Assembly: GCA_036768485.1 (NCBI GenBank)
Contig: JAVLUZ010000154.1
Coordinates: forward strand, 40,854,851-40,918,850
Length of the DNA: 64,000 nucleotides
Origin: Mermis nigrescens
Lineage: Eukaryota > Nematoda > Enoplea > Mermithida > Mermithidae
Reading direction: 5' to 3'
The notes under the pieces are model-generated. The model made no database searches. It saw only the letters and a list, made by a program, of their open reading frames with translations, and had not been told where the DNA came from. Below are positions 47,001 through 56,890 of the stretch, piece by piece. The position numbers were made by a program, and so were the translations under genes. Numbering within the stretch: position 1 is the first letter of the stretch; every line of letters starts with the position of its first letter.

Positions 47001-48190
47001 ATCTTAGACTTATTCCTTGTAAGATTTTCAGCATTGTTTGATTCCTTTCAGATATCTTATAAATTCCTATGCTCGTATTTCTAGTTAATCAGAATAAAAC
47101 TCGAACTCCTTTTATTGATATAACATAATGTCGCTTTAAATTCAGAAAAATGCTTCTAAATTTAAGGTCAGCTTTTTCTATGAAAGTGACTAACTAATTT
47201 AAACGGAAAGTTCGAAATGTTTCATGTTACTTTGCAACATTGATTTTTTCGCACACAAGCTTCCATTTTTTGTACAATCGAAAATCGGCTAAAAACTGCC
47301 TATATTTTGTGTACAAAGATGTGAAATGCTAAGATCGCTCCAAAAATCTTTGTATGAGCTTCAAAATCTTTGTCCCGTACAAAAAAACAGCGCTTTCCGA
47401 TTAAATGATTCGGCTTTATCGTATAATTTAAAAGCTAAAATTTAGTGATCATTTAGTTACCGGCATAGGTGAACGCCACCAAAGTTCTGGGGGTGTAAAA
47501 TTTTTTTCAAAGGTAAAAAAATGGCCTTTAAAATTATAGTATGGCTAAAAACATTATTTTTCAACGTTTCTCATCAAGCACTATTCATTTGCATAAAATA
47601 ATTGCGAAAAAAAGCAAAAAATTTTCAAAAATTGAATTCTGGCGGGTATTTTGGTTTCTGAGGGGGGTATTTTGCTGTCTGGGGAGTTGCATACCCCCCG
47701 AACTCCCCCACAGCACGCCCACGTATGGTTACCGGTTTCTTATTTGACACACGGCTTGCATTTTACTTGTTAGAAATTCTCACGATTGAACTAACGATAG
47801 ATCTTGAATAAGACTCCCTCCTTGTGCGGTCGCCAAAATTTATCATTCCTACTGTATACATTAATACATCATTATCGGCATTCCTAGCGCCTCGGTGATT
47901 TTTCGTCGGTTCTTATTCAGGAGCATTATTTTTAGACCAAATTTGGTCGACTTGGCGTTAAAATGTCAGTTTGATATTTCGGGTTCGCCCGTCATTTCAG
48001 GAATGCAGGTGGATTTTTACATCTGAAAATCCAGTTGAACGATCAAAACAGATGGGTGCTGGGCTATTTCAGTTACCCGTTTGATTCCGTTTCTCAGATG
48101 ATCTCGTTTTATTCACGCAATAAACTGCCAATCAAAGGGACGGAACACATTTGCCTGGGGCGGCCTGTTTTAAAAGAGCTTCCGGATTAG
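34012..48190 (+). CDS. SH2 adaptor protein, Shb/SHD/SHE/SHF type (four exons, 512 aa)
   Basis: Four exons (34012-35095, 36377-36503, 44377-44514, 48001-48190) join in consistent phase (1, 2, 2) across GT-AG introns into 1539 coding bases. The product is a probable cytoplasmic adaptor linking tyrosine kinases to downstream partners. Its long N-terminal part is Ser-rich and low in hydrophobics, with three tyrosine motifs, YDVPW (Tyr83), YEEPW (Tyr137) and YDAPW (Tyr338). These resemble the phosphotyrosine docking sites of Shb-family adaptors. Residues 405-503 form an SH2 domain: WYHG start, FLVR with the phosphotyrosine-binding Arg430, then a YALSLR strand and a YSRNKLPIKG segment characteristic of the Shb group. 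The domain sits at the extreme C terminus, as in Shb, and the length is close to that of mammalian SHB. No PTB or SH3 domain is seen. The orthologous symbol is not certain. Confidence 0.88.
35096..36376 (+). other. Intron 1 of the SH2 adaptor gene
   Basis: 1281 bases, GTAAGC to CTTAG. AT-rich without recognised elements, with several AATAAA sites (35182, 35778) that could serve an intron-retained transcript. Confidence 0.6.
36377..36503 (+). CDS. SH2 adaptor, exon 2 (linker)
   Basis: Acceptor TTTTCTTAG at 36376, donor GC|GTAAAC after 36503. Encodes about 42 residues with a basic segment (KKRSEPRSRPVANRV), leading directly to the SH2 domain. Length and phase fit exons 1 and 3 exactly. Confidence 0.75.
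36610..37204. mobile_element. Intact hAT-like MITE CAGGCCC (595 bp) in intron 2
   Basis: Ends CAGGCCCATATCCAGG and (inverted) CAGAGCCGTATTCAGGG. GTTATAGG is duplicated exactly at 36602-36609 and 37205-37212. It carries the GGCACGAAGCGCC hairpin near 37022 and G/C-rich subterminal runs. It is the reference copy for 55136-58150, 58866-gap and 27200-31490. Confidence 0.88.
37652..37868. mobile_element. TACATGTAACAG-type small MITE (intron 2)
   Basis: Left ACATGTGACAGCTTGAAATT and right CCCCCTGTTACATGC are inverted at the tips. The same pair of ends frames 11166-11376 and 18502-18727 inside copies C and D. A target duplication is not clear. Confidence 0.5.
39107..39862. mobile_element. Long-TIR, TA-flanked MITE (756 bp, intron 2)
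   Basis: Ends GCAAAGAAAAATGCTCC and its inverse. The inverted arms are nearly identical for about 170 bases (to the CGATGTATATTCTGCGGCC block at 39256-39275 and its inverse at 39690-39709). The flanks are TA on both sides. A second copy is at 62258-62896. TA duplication and long arms suggest a Tc1/mariner-type mobiliser. Confidence 0.85.
40180..40234. repeat. Short perfect multi-arm palindrome
   Basis: Repeats of CAATTTTCAAATTGAAAATTG in alternating orientation, bounded by CACCCAATTTTC and its inverse GAAAATTGGGTG. It can fold as one long hairpin or as two small ones. Confidence 0.7.
40560..42860. repeat. GTGTAAA-rich dispersed repeat DNA (intron 2)
   Basis: The words TGTAAACTTTACAC, GTGTAAAC and CTTTACAC recur every 100-200 bases in both orientations, with diverged tandem blocks (for example TAGTCAGATTCGTAATTTTGATATTG at 41085 and 41585). 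The same vocabulary fills 59600-61370. No gene; several short frames here are shadows. Confidence 0.6.
43472..44100. mobile_element. Element with CATGCACACGG end (629 bp, intron 2)
   Basis: Starts GCGTACATGCACACGG and ends CCGCAGTGTGCGTGGGTG, roughly inverted. ATATTAG is present on both sides (43465-43471, 44101-44107). It includes a GGTGCTTCGCGCC hairpin near 43730. Another end of the family reaches the left edge of the window (1-101). Confidence 0.6.
44377..44514 (+). CDS. SH2 adaptor, exon 3 (first half of SH2)
   Basis: Acceptor TATTCCTAG, donor CG|GTAGGC. Encodes WYHGDITRSLAEDCL, then GSFLVRS, then DQDYALSLR. This covers the alpha-A helix, the FLVR strand with its essential Arg and the beta-D strand, unmistakably SH2. 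Confidence 0.93.
44890..45320. repeat. Region with repeated AGCTATATAGCT-type palindromes (intron 3)
   Basis: At least ten variants of CTATATAGCT or AGCTATATAG, about 30-45 bases apart and separated by GGCTCAGAAA/CCAAAAAGG-type spacers. The second half is roughly the inverse of the first, so the whole stretch is a loose palindrome. Confidence 0.6.
46111..46555. mobile_element. TGTACAAAG MITE, 9-bp target duplication (intron 3)
   Basis: Begins CACGATTTTTTTTATTCGG and ends TTGTACAAAAAACACT. GCTTCACGC is duplicated exactly at 46102-46110 and 46556-46564. The interior holds two GGCGC-type hairpins (near 46240 and 46331) and CTTTGTACATGTACAAAG palindromes. The same core is embedded in copies C and D and at 6811-7237. 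Confidence 0.8.
47466..47735. repeat. C-rich MITE family member (intron 3)
   Basis: Runs from ATAGGTGAACGCCACC to CAGCACGCCCACGTATGG. It shares the CTCATCAAGCACTATTCAT and GGGGGGTATTTT steps, in this or reverse order, with 23190-23455, 51035-51300 and 54000-54120. Confidence 0.5.
48001..48190 (+). CDS. SH2 adaptor, exon 4 (second half of SH2 and stop)
   Basis: Acceptor GTCATTTCAG at 48000. Encodes NAGGFLHLKIQLN, a PFDSVSQMISFYS helix and NKLPIKGTEHICL, and ends at TAG (48188-48190) four residues after the last SH2 strand. The stop right after the domain matches the Shb-type layout. Confidence 0.92.
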
Positions 48191-48389
48191 CCGTTAATTT
48201 ATAATCTTTTACGCTTTGTAGCTTGATATAGCCCATGTTGCGTTTACTGCATATGTACCTATTATGTTTTAGCCTTGCTAATCGCTATGCTTTCTATTTA
48301 TTTTTCGTCAGCATTTTGTCGATTCTAGTTGTGATTTTGTGCATCGTCCTTGTTATTTTATTTCATACCGATTTTTATATCAGTAGACA

Positions 48390-48395
48390 AATAAA
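48390..48395 (+). terminator. Poly(A) signal of the SH2 adaptor gene
   Basis: AATAAA 200 bases after the stop codon, the first good match downstream. It implies a short 3' untranslated region. Confidence 0.55.
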
Positions 48396-48399
48396 ATGC

Positions 48400-51360
48400 A
48401 TAATGGCTTTCAATCATGCATCGTACCTATCTACATACTTACGCGGAGCATTTAGAGATCCTCACTGTGTGTTGAAAGAAAATTTCCTTAAAACAACTCA
48501 AATTCCTAAAGCCTGGTGCTTGCGCTGCTGTTTTATTTATGTAGTACGTAGGTGAATTACTCAGCTTTCCTGTCATGAATGAATTGTGAGTAGGTGAAAA
48601 ATTTCTCGTAACTACCTGCATAATTCGTTTTATGTTAGGTAACGTAAAAAAACAGGATAACGGGAGTAAACATGCACCTTGTATGTCAAACTTAACCCTA
48701 GCACACCTTAATTATGGGAAAAAGTATGGATCAAAGAAATCGATATATTTTCCTTTCTGTTGGTCAGAAATCGTTAAATTTTATCTTGCTAGATGCGCAA
48801 GGTAATACTGGTGCCAATATGAGCACTTTCAACATCCGAGAGTTCACTGTAGCTAGTAAAAAACCACCACGAAGTCTGATGCCGAATTTTTACCATTTTT
48901 TTGTTTTCTACATTTTTGATGCAAATTATTGCATACTATCTGCACATACTTTATTTAATGAGACTCGCAATCCATTTATCTATAAAAGCTATTATAGTTG
49001 AAATTTTTACTGGTAGACATTTTTCACGACAGGTATATGATGGTGCGCTCACGGGAGTTCAAAAATTATATTTTTCAGAATTTTTACATCTAAATTTCCT
49101 GGTCAAACTTCTTCATTTTGACTAGGATTAGGCTTAAATTTATGTGGGTGGTAGTCAGGAATGGGAAAAACCCAGAATTGTATATTTTTAATGTTGGCTT
49201 ATTTCTGGGTTTTCTTGGGGTTTTATTGAGTTTTTTTCAAGGAAATGACAGCTAGAGCTACATACACTAGCTGGGAATACTTCCAACAGCTGCAAGACAC
49301 GATATAAACAAAATAACATAGTTCTTCATTCATTCTATGTGAGGGTTAAATTTACCCCAACTAGTAATGTTTAGCAAATTCATCATATTTTTGCCAAATT
49401 TTCATGTTTTGGGCTCCATATCAATTTTTTGCTGTCTCGATGTAAAAACATTGTTTGCTCTTGTACGTAGGTAGTATATTTATTCATAGCTAACACTATT
49501 GTAGCAGCACGTGCAACACTATTTGTTGTGCGCTTTTGGAGCGCATTTTCACTTTGCTGCTGTTAGCGACTTTGATATAGTGGCGCTAATGCATGTATTT
49601 GGTTCGGTACATATCGATAGATTTGGATGTAAAGGACGACTGCAGTTGATGCCATTTTTGTGCAGCTGGCATCGTTAGAGATGCCCAAGCTGTCAGCTCC
49701 ATGGTTTAAGTCCCCCTCTTTTATTTTCAAAACACATACCTTTTTCAACTAAAAACGGGCATGGGAACCGGGACCTATGGAGAGCAAGATAGCACTGAAT
49801 TGATATTATTATTCAACTATTAACCATGTACATAAATCTTCACGTTTTTCCTTCTAGCGTATATCTCTGGTGCCTATGTGTCTGTTTTGTGTCTATGTAA
49901 AATTATGTATATAATATGTCACATTTTGTGCGTCAGTTTTCGTGGAATTGTTTGGATTCACGATTATGATGATTATCATTCAAAGTACACGATATAGTAC
50001 GGTTTGCAGTTCGGTGTTCTTCCCGGCAGCTTATTTTTGTTATTACCGGCTGTAAATTGAAAGTTAATATAGCGCCGTGGATCGACATTAGGGAAGTAAT
50101 TGCCCCTAATAGTGGAAGGTGTCCTTACTTTATTTAAGGGCCTTTGTAGAGGTAAAAACCTTTAATATGCCAGAGAAGCAATTATTTTATTATCTCAAAA
50201 ATTAAACAAAAAATCAAACAGGAAAAAGGGAACTTGCTCTGACAGAACTGCGGTTTGTTAGGATTCAAATATTGTTGGCTTTTTCCATTATAGAATTGTT
50301 TTCTATTTATCGCCAAAATAATGAGATCCGGTAGTTTCAAATGGTTTTTAGACCGGGTATGTATTGCGTTATGACATGTACCTTTTGCCGAGGGTTAAGT
50401 AAGTAAGTTAGCCTAGGATCCCGTGAGCTGTAAGCAGTTGTGGATAAAGAACGTTTTCGGGTCTGTGCGATTTCACAGCTAATAATAAGATTACGTTCGG
50501 TTCTGGAACGTTTTTGGTTCTGTGCGTTTTCACAGTAATTATTAGGATCACATTCGGAATCGGACCCTTGCACAACTGATTTCAGGTTCGCCAAGGAATT
50601 TGTATCCTTAGTACCCTAAGTGAGCTTACTGGGGGGTCGGATTAAGTATCAGACCCCAGCTTGTAACCCTACGGACTGTTACACTATGAAGAACATCTAT
50701 TACATAAAAATCATTATCATGGTAATTTTTACCCGTATTTTGTTACCTAGGGGTCATGCATTCTAGAATAACCGAGGACTACATAGATCGAAGAACTATA
50801 GTCTGTTTCACACAACTTCGGTCATAATTTCAAAATTACGGCAATAAGTTGACAGATTACGATTAAAGCATTGATCTGGTATATAATTATCGGAACCCTC
50901 GGCTTACTGGTCAAAAAATCGTTTAATTGGCGAAAAGTTGGTCATGTTGCGAGACAGAAACTTTTCATTGATTAAAAATATAATTATACCCTTTTTGGAA
51001 ATTCACTGTATCTCAGATGCGGTCAAGAAAGATTGCAGTTGTTGTGCCCACGTGGGGGAAGTATGTACCCCTCAGCAGGCCCAATACCCCCCACAAAAAC
51101 CAAAATACCCTCCATAATTCTATGTTTGAAAATTTTTTTGCAGTTTTTTGATGCTAATGGATAGTGCACGATGAGAAACGTTGAAAAATGGTGTTTTTTC
51201 GCCATACCAATATTCCATTATTTTTAAGACTATTTTTTACCTTTAAAAAATCTCGCACCCCCTAGAATTTTGGTGCTGCACACCAATAATTGTGTGCTAA
51301 GATAACAGTGGAATTAAGTAAGTCATAACAATTGTTAATTTACGAAAAATAAGCGTGGTT
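48400..51360. other. Mostly unrecognised intergenic DNA 3' of the SH2 gene
   Basis: Contains the truncated TA-flanked mini-MITE at 50799-50915 and a C-rich MITE copy at 51035-51300. A minus-strand open frame at 50594-50337 includes two similar short blocks ending in KRS, but has no family features and I do not call it a gene. Confidence 0.4.
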
Positions 51361-51835
51361 ACTGTAATATTCTTAACAGGGCCGTGCTTAGAGGCAGTGT
51401 TGCCAGGTTGGCCGAAAATCGGCCAAAATTGGCCGATTTTCAGGCTTGATGTCCGATTTTGGCCGGTTGAAAGTCTTGGCCGATTTTGATGGCCGATTTT
51501 TTTAACAGTTTGGCCGAATTTGGCCGATCATAAAATTTTTCTGAATAAGGAAGGTTGTTGCTATGCTGCGTATTATTCTTTATGTCTACTTACTGTAAGA
51601 AGAAGGCACAAAACAAAAATTACAACAATTTGCAAAAGAACAACAAACCAGCAAGGACTGTGGACTCGAGTCCGCCCTTCCGGCCCGGCACCCACCCACC
51701 CAGCCCAGGTTTCCTTCATTCATCCCCCACACCCAATTTCCTTCCCATTTCGTTCATGTATCTTCACAACACAACACATTAATCAAATCAAACCACTCCT
51801 TATGTCGTGTCATTCGTGTCTGCTTAGTCTGATGG

Positions 51836-52093
51836 GGCATCACTTATCCGCCCCCCGGGGGCGGATAATTTTTATTATCCGCCCCCCGGGGGCGAATAAT
51901 TTTTATTATTCGCCCCCGGACTCACCGTCCCCGAACCTATCAGAAATGAGTGTTTTTAAGAAAATCGGTGAGAACCATTTATTAGATAAAAGTTTCCATA
52001 TATTTACCATTACGGGGGCGAATAATAAAAAATTATTGCCCCCGGGGGCGAATAACAAAAATTATCCGCCCCCGGGGGCGGATAAGTGATGCT
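51836..52093. mobile_element. Nested GC-hairpin MITE (258 bp), 9-bp target duplication
   Basis: Ends GGCATCACTTATCCGCCC and inverted AGCATCACTTATCCGCCC. GTCTGATGG is duplicated exactly at 51827-51835 and 52094-52102. The body is almost wholly CGCCCCCGGGGGCG blocks alternating with AATAATTTTTATTATT, giving a snap-back structure. The long open frame across it is a by-product of its composition. Confidence 0.88.
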
Positions 52094-52169
52094 GTCTGAT
52101 GGTGTACGTTGTCACTCACTATTGGTTTCCTACACACGTTAACTGATTGCCGCTTTTAAGGACTCAACT

Positions 52170-52676
52170 ATGCCATCACCGGTTAAAAAGAAACGCAAAT
52201 CCGGATCTCATACATTTGTCAAATCTTGGCTTCGGGAACCAATTTTCAAATCGTGGCTAATAGAAGGCAAAGATGGTTCTGCTCACTGTAAAGTATGTTC
52301 TGCTAATCTACGCCCAAAACACGATGCTCTTGTTGTACATATTAAGTCAGTCAAGCACATTAAAGCTGTTAGTGACTTTGAAAGTTGCCAACAAACACAT
52401 TCATTGACGAGTTCTACTGGATTTACACATCGAAAAGAGCAGAGCTCTGCTGAAGTAGTTAAGAAAGCTGAATTGAACTTAGCAGTATTTATCGTCGAAC
52501 ATTCCTCTATACTCACTATTGATCATCTCAGCGAAATGTTGAAGCGGTTATTGCCAAATGATTCGGTTGTTGGAAATATAGAGGTGAATAGGCGCAATCA
52601 TACTTACCTACATCTTCAAAAATACAGGGTGGCCCTTTTATTTAAGTATAACCGATTTTATTATAACACAACTTAG
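52170..52676 (+). pseudogene. hAT transposase N-terminal part (BED-type zinc finger)
   Basis: Begins MPSPVKKKRK. Residues about 15-70 hold a BED-like finger with WL...HCKVCSANL...H...K..H, the two cysteines and two histidines correctly spaced. Such fingers bind DNA in hAT/ZBED transposases. The frame runs to about residue 145 and then stops at 52674-52676. The RNase-H-like catalytic core that should follow is absent, so this is a deleted transposase. The start codon chosen is the first ATG before the finger. Confidence 0.8.
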
Positions 52677-52680
52677 GCAG

Positions 52681-53205
52681 CTTCTAAATGCCCTACCGCC
52701 AGCTTTAAGTGATATTGATCTCGATAAGGCCATATCTGAATACAACGTGCTTGTGAAGAATGAATGGAAGTCAGCACTGCAAAATGATCCGGCTCTGTTT
52801 TGGGCCGAAGTCATTGAAGATGACAATAGCAATGGTGTTCTTCCGCGCTTTCAAAACATTACCTCATTTGCAATGTCTGCTTTAAGTTTGCCTTTTTCTA
52901 ATGCTAGTGTTGAACGAGCTTTTTCTGTATTAAACTTGCTGAAGACTAAACTAAGAAATCGCTTAGATGTCAAGACTACTGATGCTTTATTACGTGTTCG
53001 TTTTTTGCTATGCTGGAAGGGTGAGGATTGTTGCAGCTTTACTGTTACCAAAACCATGCTTCAATTGTTTAAAAATACAATGTACAGTCCTATAATTTGT
53101 GATGATGATATCGTGTGCCTTAATGAACCGTTCTTAGATTCGGGTGATACTTTGTTGAATGTTCAAAATGCGTTTAATGTAGTAGATATTTCACCCAGTA
53201 GTTGA
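52681..53205 (+). pseudogene. hAT transposase C-terminal dimerisation region
   Basis: In the frame beginning LLNALPPALSDIDL, the reading continues unbroken to TGA. The block FAMSALSLPFSNASVERAFS, followed by LRNRL and a DALLRVRF segment, is the hallmark hAT C-terminal dimerisation motif. This frame also extends a little upstream of the stop that ends the N-terminal piece, so the two are offset by a frameshift or a lost intron. Together they give about 320 residues; full-length members are usually near 600. Confidence 0.88.
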
Positions 53206-53586
53206 TTTGAATAAATTTTATCCGTTTTCTTATTTTTCAACTATATATACATAGTTTGGCCGATTTTGGCCGGAATTTACCTTTGCTCTTGGCCGATTTT
53301 GGCCGGTTGTAAATGTCGATTTGGCCGATTTGCCTTTTCAGAGCTGGCAACACTGCTTAGAGGTTTAGCGGCCCTGGGCGAAACTTATTTTGGCGGCCCC
53401 CATAATTTTTAAAACTGGTATTATAGACATCATAATTATCACTTGTGTATATCCTTTACATATGTACCTATATGATCGCAGTTAGCATCTTACTGTAAAT
53501 TTACTAACAAAATATATTATTTTTAGTAGGTATCGTAAGTTTTTTCTCAAATAATTTACCTAATTCGTGAATAATGACGTGCTTTA

Positions 53587-53961
53587 TTACAAAATAACTT
53601 GCCTAGCTTTCTGAGCGGCAAACTGGTCAATCAATTGCAAAAAATCTATCGAAGATGATAAATCCTTTTCAATTGAAATAATCGCTAGTGCACTTAGACG
53701 AGAATCAGTCATAGTTGACCGCAAATATGTCTTTATTAATTTCAGTTCCGAGGAGGAACGTTCTGCTGAGGCCACAGCAATAGGTATTGTAAGTAAAATT
53801 CTGAAATCAATTATAAGGTTCGGGAAAACATCCTGGAAGTCATTTGATAGATATTTAAGAGTAGCTAGTGGCGAAGTTAATTCATTTGGACTTGATCGAG
53901 CAAGAACATTTAGCTCAGTGTACATGTCTGGTCCATGTGCATGACTTGAGCGATTCATCAT
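53587..53961 (-). pseudogene. Second hAT transposase C-terminal fragment (ZMYM/DUF4371-like)
   Basis: A 124-codon minus-strand frame with LLTIPIAVASAERSSSELKL, LRSTMTDSRLSALAII and a terminal helix. This is the dimerisation region of the hAT subfamily related to zinc-finger MYM-type proteins. It differs from the transposase of the nested element and lies in the outer element 51377-55056. The N-terminal and catalytic parts are missing. Confidence 0.8.
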
Positions 53962-54119
53962 CTTCCCATGTTTTTAAAGCTGGTATTCGAGGGTAGTGCT
54001 CAATGAGAAAGCTTGAAAACGGTATTTCTTAGCCATACCATCATTTTTAAGACCATTTTTTGACCTCTAAAAAACCTTGCACTTATCCTCCCGGGATTTT
54101 GTTGCTGCCCACATATGCT

Positions 54120-54830
54120 GCGGGGGTGTTAGGTGGCGCGGTCAAGCGTTCCCTGCGGGGTCCGGGACAGAGTCCCTACAAATTTTGTAAAAAAGCATTT
54201 TAATGTCAAATAATAGCGTTAAAATTTTCGCAAAAAAGGCCGAATTTCGGCCCTGAATGGAGCCCAAAAACACTCAAAATTGATGAACTCTTACATCTCA
54301 CAAAACTTCTGAGCTGAAATGCGTTTTTCGACCTCTGCTAATTACATAGCGCAGCAACGGGTCGCTGCCAATAAGATATAGAAAAATATATAAATTGAAG
54401 TTTTTGTTCTTACCCTTTTCAGGCCCATTTGTGACCTTCTTATTAAGAAGATGCAGTTCAGAAAACAGGAAATGCACAAAAACATAAGAAAATTTGGCCA
54501 TTTCTTTCATTTAAAATAGGATTGTGTCCTTGTAAAGAAAGACAAAAAAGCAAAGAATAGACAAACTGGTACACAATCATTTTCGCACTTTTAGTTTTAT
54601 GCTCAACAAGCATACGCACTTTCATTCAATGAACAAATAGTGCATTAAATTACTAGTGATGTGAAGTGCTAGATTATTTCAGCTGATTCAAGCTTTTAAA
54701 TTCATTTGATCTATGGCTCGGTGCAAAGCGCCAGAAAATTTTGACATTTTAGCCTTTTCGAACTCAATTTGCTGGACACACATTATTGCAACAGAAAAAT
54801 CAACAATATGTCTGAAAAATGAATACAAGT
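54120..54830. repeat. Interior repeat shared with 3530-4280
   Basis: Colinear blocks include AAATTTTGTAAAAAAGCA, GAGCTGAAATGCG, TTTTCGACCTCTGC, GCTGCCAATAAGATATA and CATTTTCGCACTTTTAG. The shared GGTGCAAAGCGCC hairpin lies near 54722. No coding. Confidence 0.7.
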
Positions 54831-55713
54831 ATAGTTCAGTCAGCGTTCTCTTAAAAATGCAATTAAAGATTTTTAACTGACTGGGTTTGCATTAGAACGT
54901 CGAAAAATCGATCTTTTTGAACGTATGTATCGAATTATTGTACGAGGGCCGCCAAAAAATGAATTCTATACAGCATGCACTACAACTTTTTTAGCGGCCC
55001 ATAATTTTAGCGGCCCTGTGCGGCCGCACAGTTCGCACCCCCTAGGCACGGCTATGATCTTAATCAGAGATATAAATCAAAGTTGAGTGAAAGTTTAGGT
55101 TGGTTTGATGGAGTAACTTGTTTATGTATGGAAATCAGGCCCGCATTCAGGGGTAATAGGGGGAACGTGCCCACAAACGAAATATGAGCATGATTTTTTC
55201 CTTTACTCCCCCTTTACTAATTTAGCCGAAAATCTCAAATAATTTCCGCGCGTCGCGCCGAATTTCACAATTATTACAAGAGTATTTAGTCCACCGTTTT
55301 TTTCCCAGCAATTTGGTTGACATTATAGACCAGACTCAAAATTTTTTTCCACTTTTTCCACCTTCTTCCATGTTTTTTGGGAGATTAAAAAACGTTAAAA
55401 ATAGAGCGCCTGTGTTAAAAAATTAGTGTTTTTTAAGTAAAAAATCCTATGTGCACATGTAATAGCGGTGTTTGATGCTCTTTTTGTATGAAAATTTCGC
55501 ATTCTACGAGAAATATCACGATCAGTGCATGTTCTTTCTGTAGTAACTTGAATTTCCTTCCCTCAGTAAAGCATTTTATAGCCAATTCTGAAGTCGCTTT
55601 TGACAATAAAAACTATACTTAGGTAATTTATCAAATGGCGCGGAAGCGCCAGAAAATCTTGAAATTTTACCTCTCTAAAACGCCTTTTTGCATTACAAAA
55701 ACTAACCAAATCC

Positions 55714-56357
55714 GGAGTATATTGAGAATAAGGTGACCTTGGCAAATTTTCAAAAAACGTGATTTTATGCCTTTTCAAACAATAATCTTTAACTTAGAAG
55801 TCGAAAAAACTGTCGGAAAACCATGTGAGTGAAAAAAATTTTCGAAAAAAAATTTTATCAAAGATTTTTTTCACTCTCATGCTTGACACTCAGATCGTGT
55901 TTTCAACATCTACGTTATAGATTATTGCTTGAAAAGGTATAAAATCACGTTTTTTTGAAAATTTGTACGTAAGTATAAGCATCTATACATCGACCTGAGC
56001 GGGAGCGACCTCGACCTAAGCAGCCTTAAACACCTTTTCAGATATACTAAGACCTAAGCATCTATACATCGACCTGAGCGGGAGCGACCTCGACCTGAGC
56101 AGCTTTAAACACATTATCAGATATACTAAGCCTAAGCCTAAGTATAATAGAAGTAAAAACGGCAATATTGAGAAAAGCTCAGTTCGTCTCAATTAATTTG
56201 TTATCCTTAAACACATGAAGTTCAACAGCCTGTAACTCGGTCAATAATGCCGACCGACACCTAATTCTTTCAGATTTGAATTCCTTGACCCTTAATTAGA
56301 TTAAATCATCAATGCAAAGTTAATTTCTAGGAGGTCACCTTATTCTCAATATTAGCC
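55714..56357. mobile_element. GGCTAATATTGAG-ended MITE (644 bp)
   Basis: Left GGAGTATATTGAGAATAAGG, right inverted GGCTAATATTGAGAATAAGG. CCAAATCC is duplicated exactly at 55706-55713 and 56358-56365. It includes an inner hairpin (about 55748-55965) and variant units of the 20-bp satellite. Confidence 0.78.
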
Positions 56358-56494
56358 CCAAATCCGGGCTAAAGTTAAGAATATGGTACTTTTAGAAAAG
56401 GAGCAAAACGAACAAGGAATGCCAAAATTTTTGTGCCAAATCGGTAGAACATGATAAATTGAAGCGCGGAATAAAAATTTGGTGAAAATCTGAG

Positions 56495-56890
56495 CCATAC
56501 AATACAATACAATACAAATATTTTATTTTCGTCGCACAAAAAAGAACACAATAAGAAAAGAAGCAATAATATACAATGAAATACAATTATAAATAAGCAT
56601 TCGACATGAATCATCATACAAAATTCTAAAAGCAAGAAATTATTAATTAAAGTACATTTATACGAGATTAGTGCAAAAGACGAAGGTAGGCGCGCAGGCT
56701 AAATAAATTATGCACTTAGAACACGCCCCCTAGCAAATACCCCGTTAGATCAACTTTTTCAACTTTTCACGGAGGGAAGCAACACTAGGAGATCTTACAA
56801 CAGCTTCAGGGAGAGAATTCCATACGTGAATCCACCTATTGGATATATCATACCCACGAACATCAAGCCGAAAAGGAGTGCTGAGTGTTG
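56495..56890 (-). pseudogene. Second LINE 3' end (reverse transcriptase C-terminus)
   Basis: On the minus strand a frame reads RWIHVWNSLPEAVVRSPSV, then REKLKKLI and stop (near 56752). This is the terminal motif of CR1/Jockey-type ORF2. The 3' end has AATAAA and a (TTGTA)n tail, seen on the plus strand as ATACAATACAATACAAT at 56497. Only about 45 codons remain, so the copy is strongly 5'-truncated. It replaced about 30 bases at its target, judging from 20650-20690. Confidence 0.8.

Larger units (their letters stand above)
51395..53355 (+). mobile_element. hAT element with CAGTGTTGCCAG ends (1961 bp)
   Basis: Terminal repeats CAGTGTTGCCAG are perfectly inverted. CTTAGAGG is duplicated exactly at 51387-51394 and 53356-53363. 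Both ends carry several TTGGCCGATTTTGGCCG repeats (51405-51530, 53255-53335), the expected transposase-binding arrays. Inside are two transposase pieces (52170-52676 and 52681-53205) and a nested MITE. Internal loss of the catalytic region makes it non-autonomous. Confidence 0.93.
51377..55056. mobile_element. Outer hAT element with CAGGGCCGTGC ends
   Basis: Left CAGGGCCGTGCTTAGAGG (rejoined across the nested insertion) and right, inverted, CATAGCCGTGCCTAGGGGG. TCTTAA is shared in the flanks but the full octamer is eroded. GCGGCCC-type subterminal repeats follow both ends. It contains a transposase C-terminus on the minus strand (53961-53587) and, at 54120-54830, an interior shared with 3530-4280. 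The smaller hAT 51395-53355 is inserted 18 bases inside its left end. Confidence 0.75.

Noticed and set aside
50337..50594. Minus-strand frame with two similar blocks, considered as a gag-like fragment
   Set aside because: No zinc knuckle or capsid features and no LTRs nearby. The repeat may be chance or old duplication.
51520..52089. 189-codon open frame with Pro/Gly-rich segments
   Set aside because: It runs through the snap-back MITE at 51836-52093, whose CGCCCCCGGGGGCG blocks lack stops in any frame. No family features.
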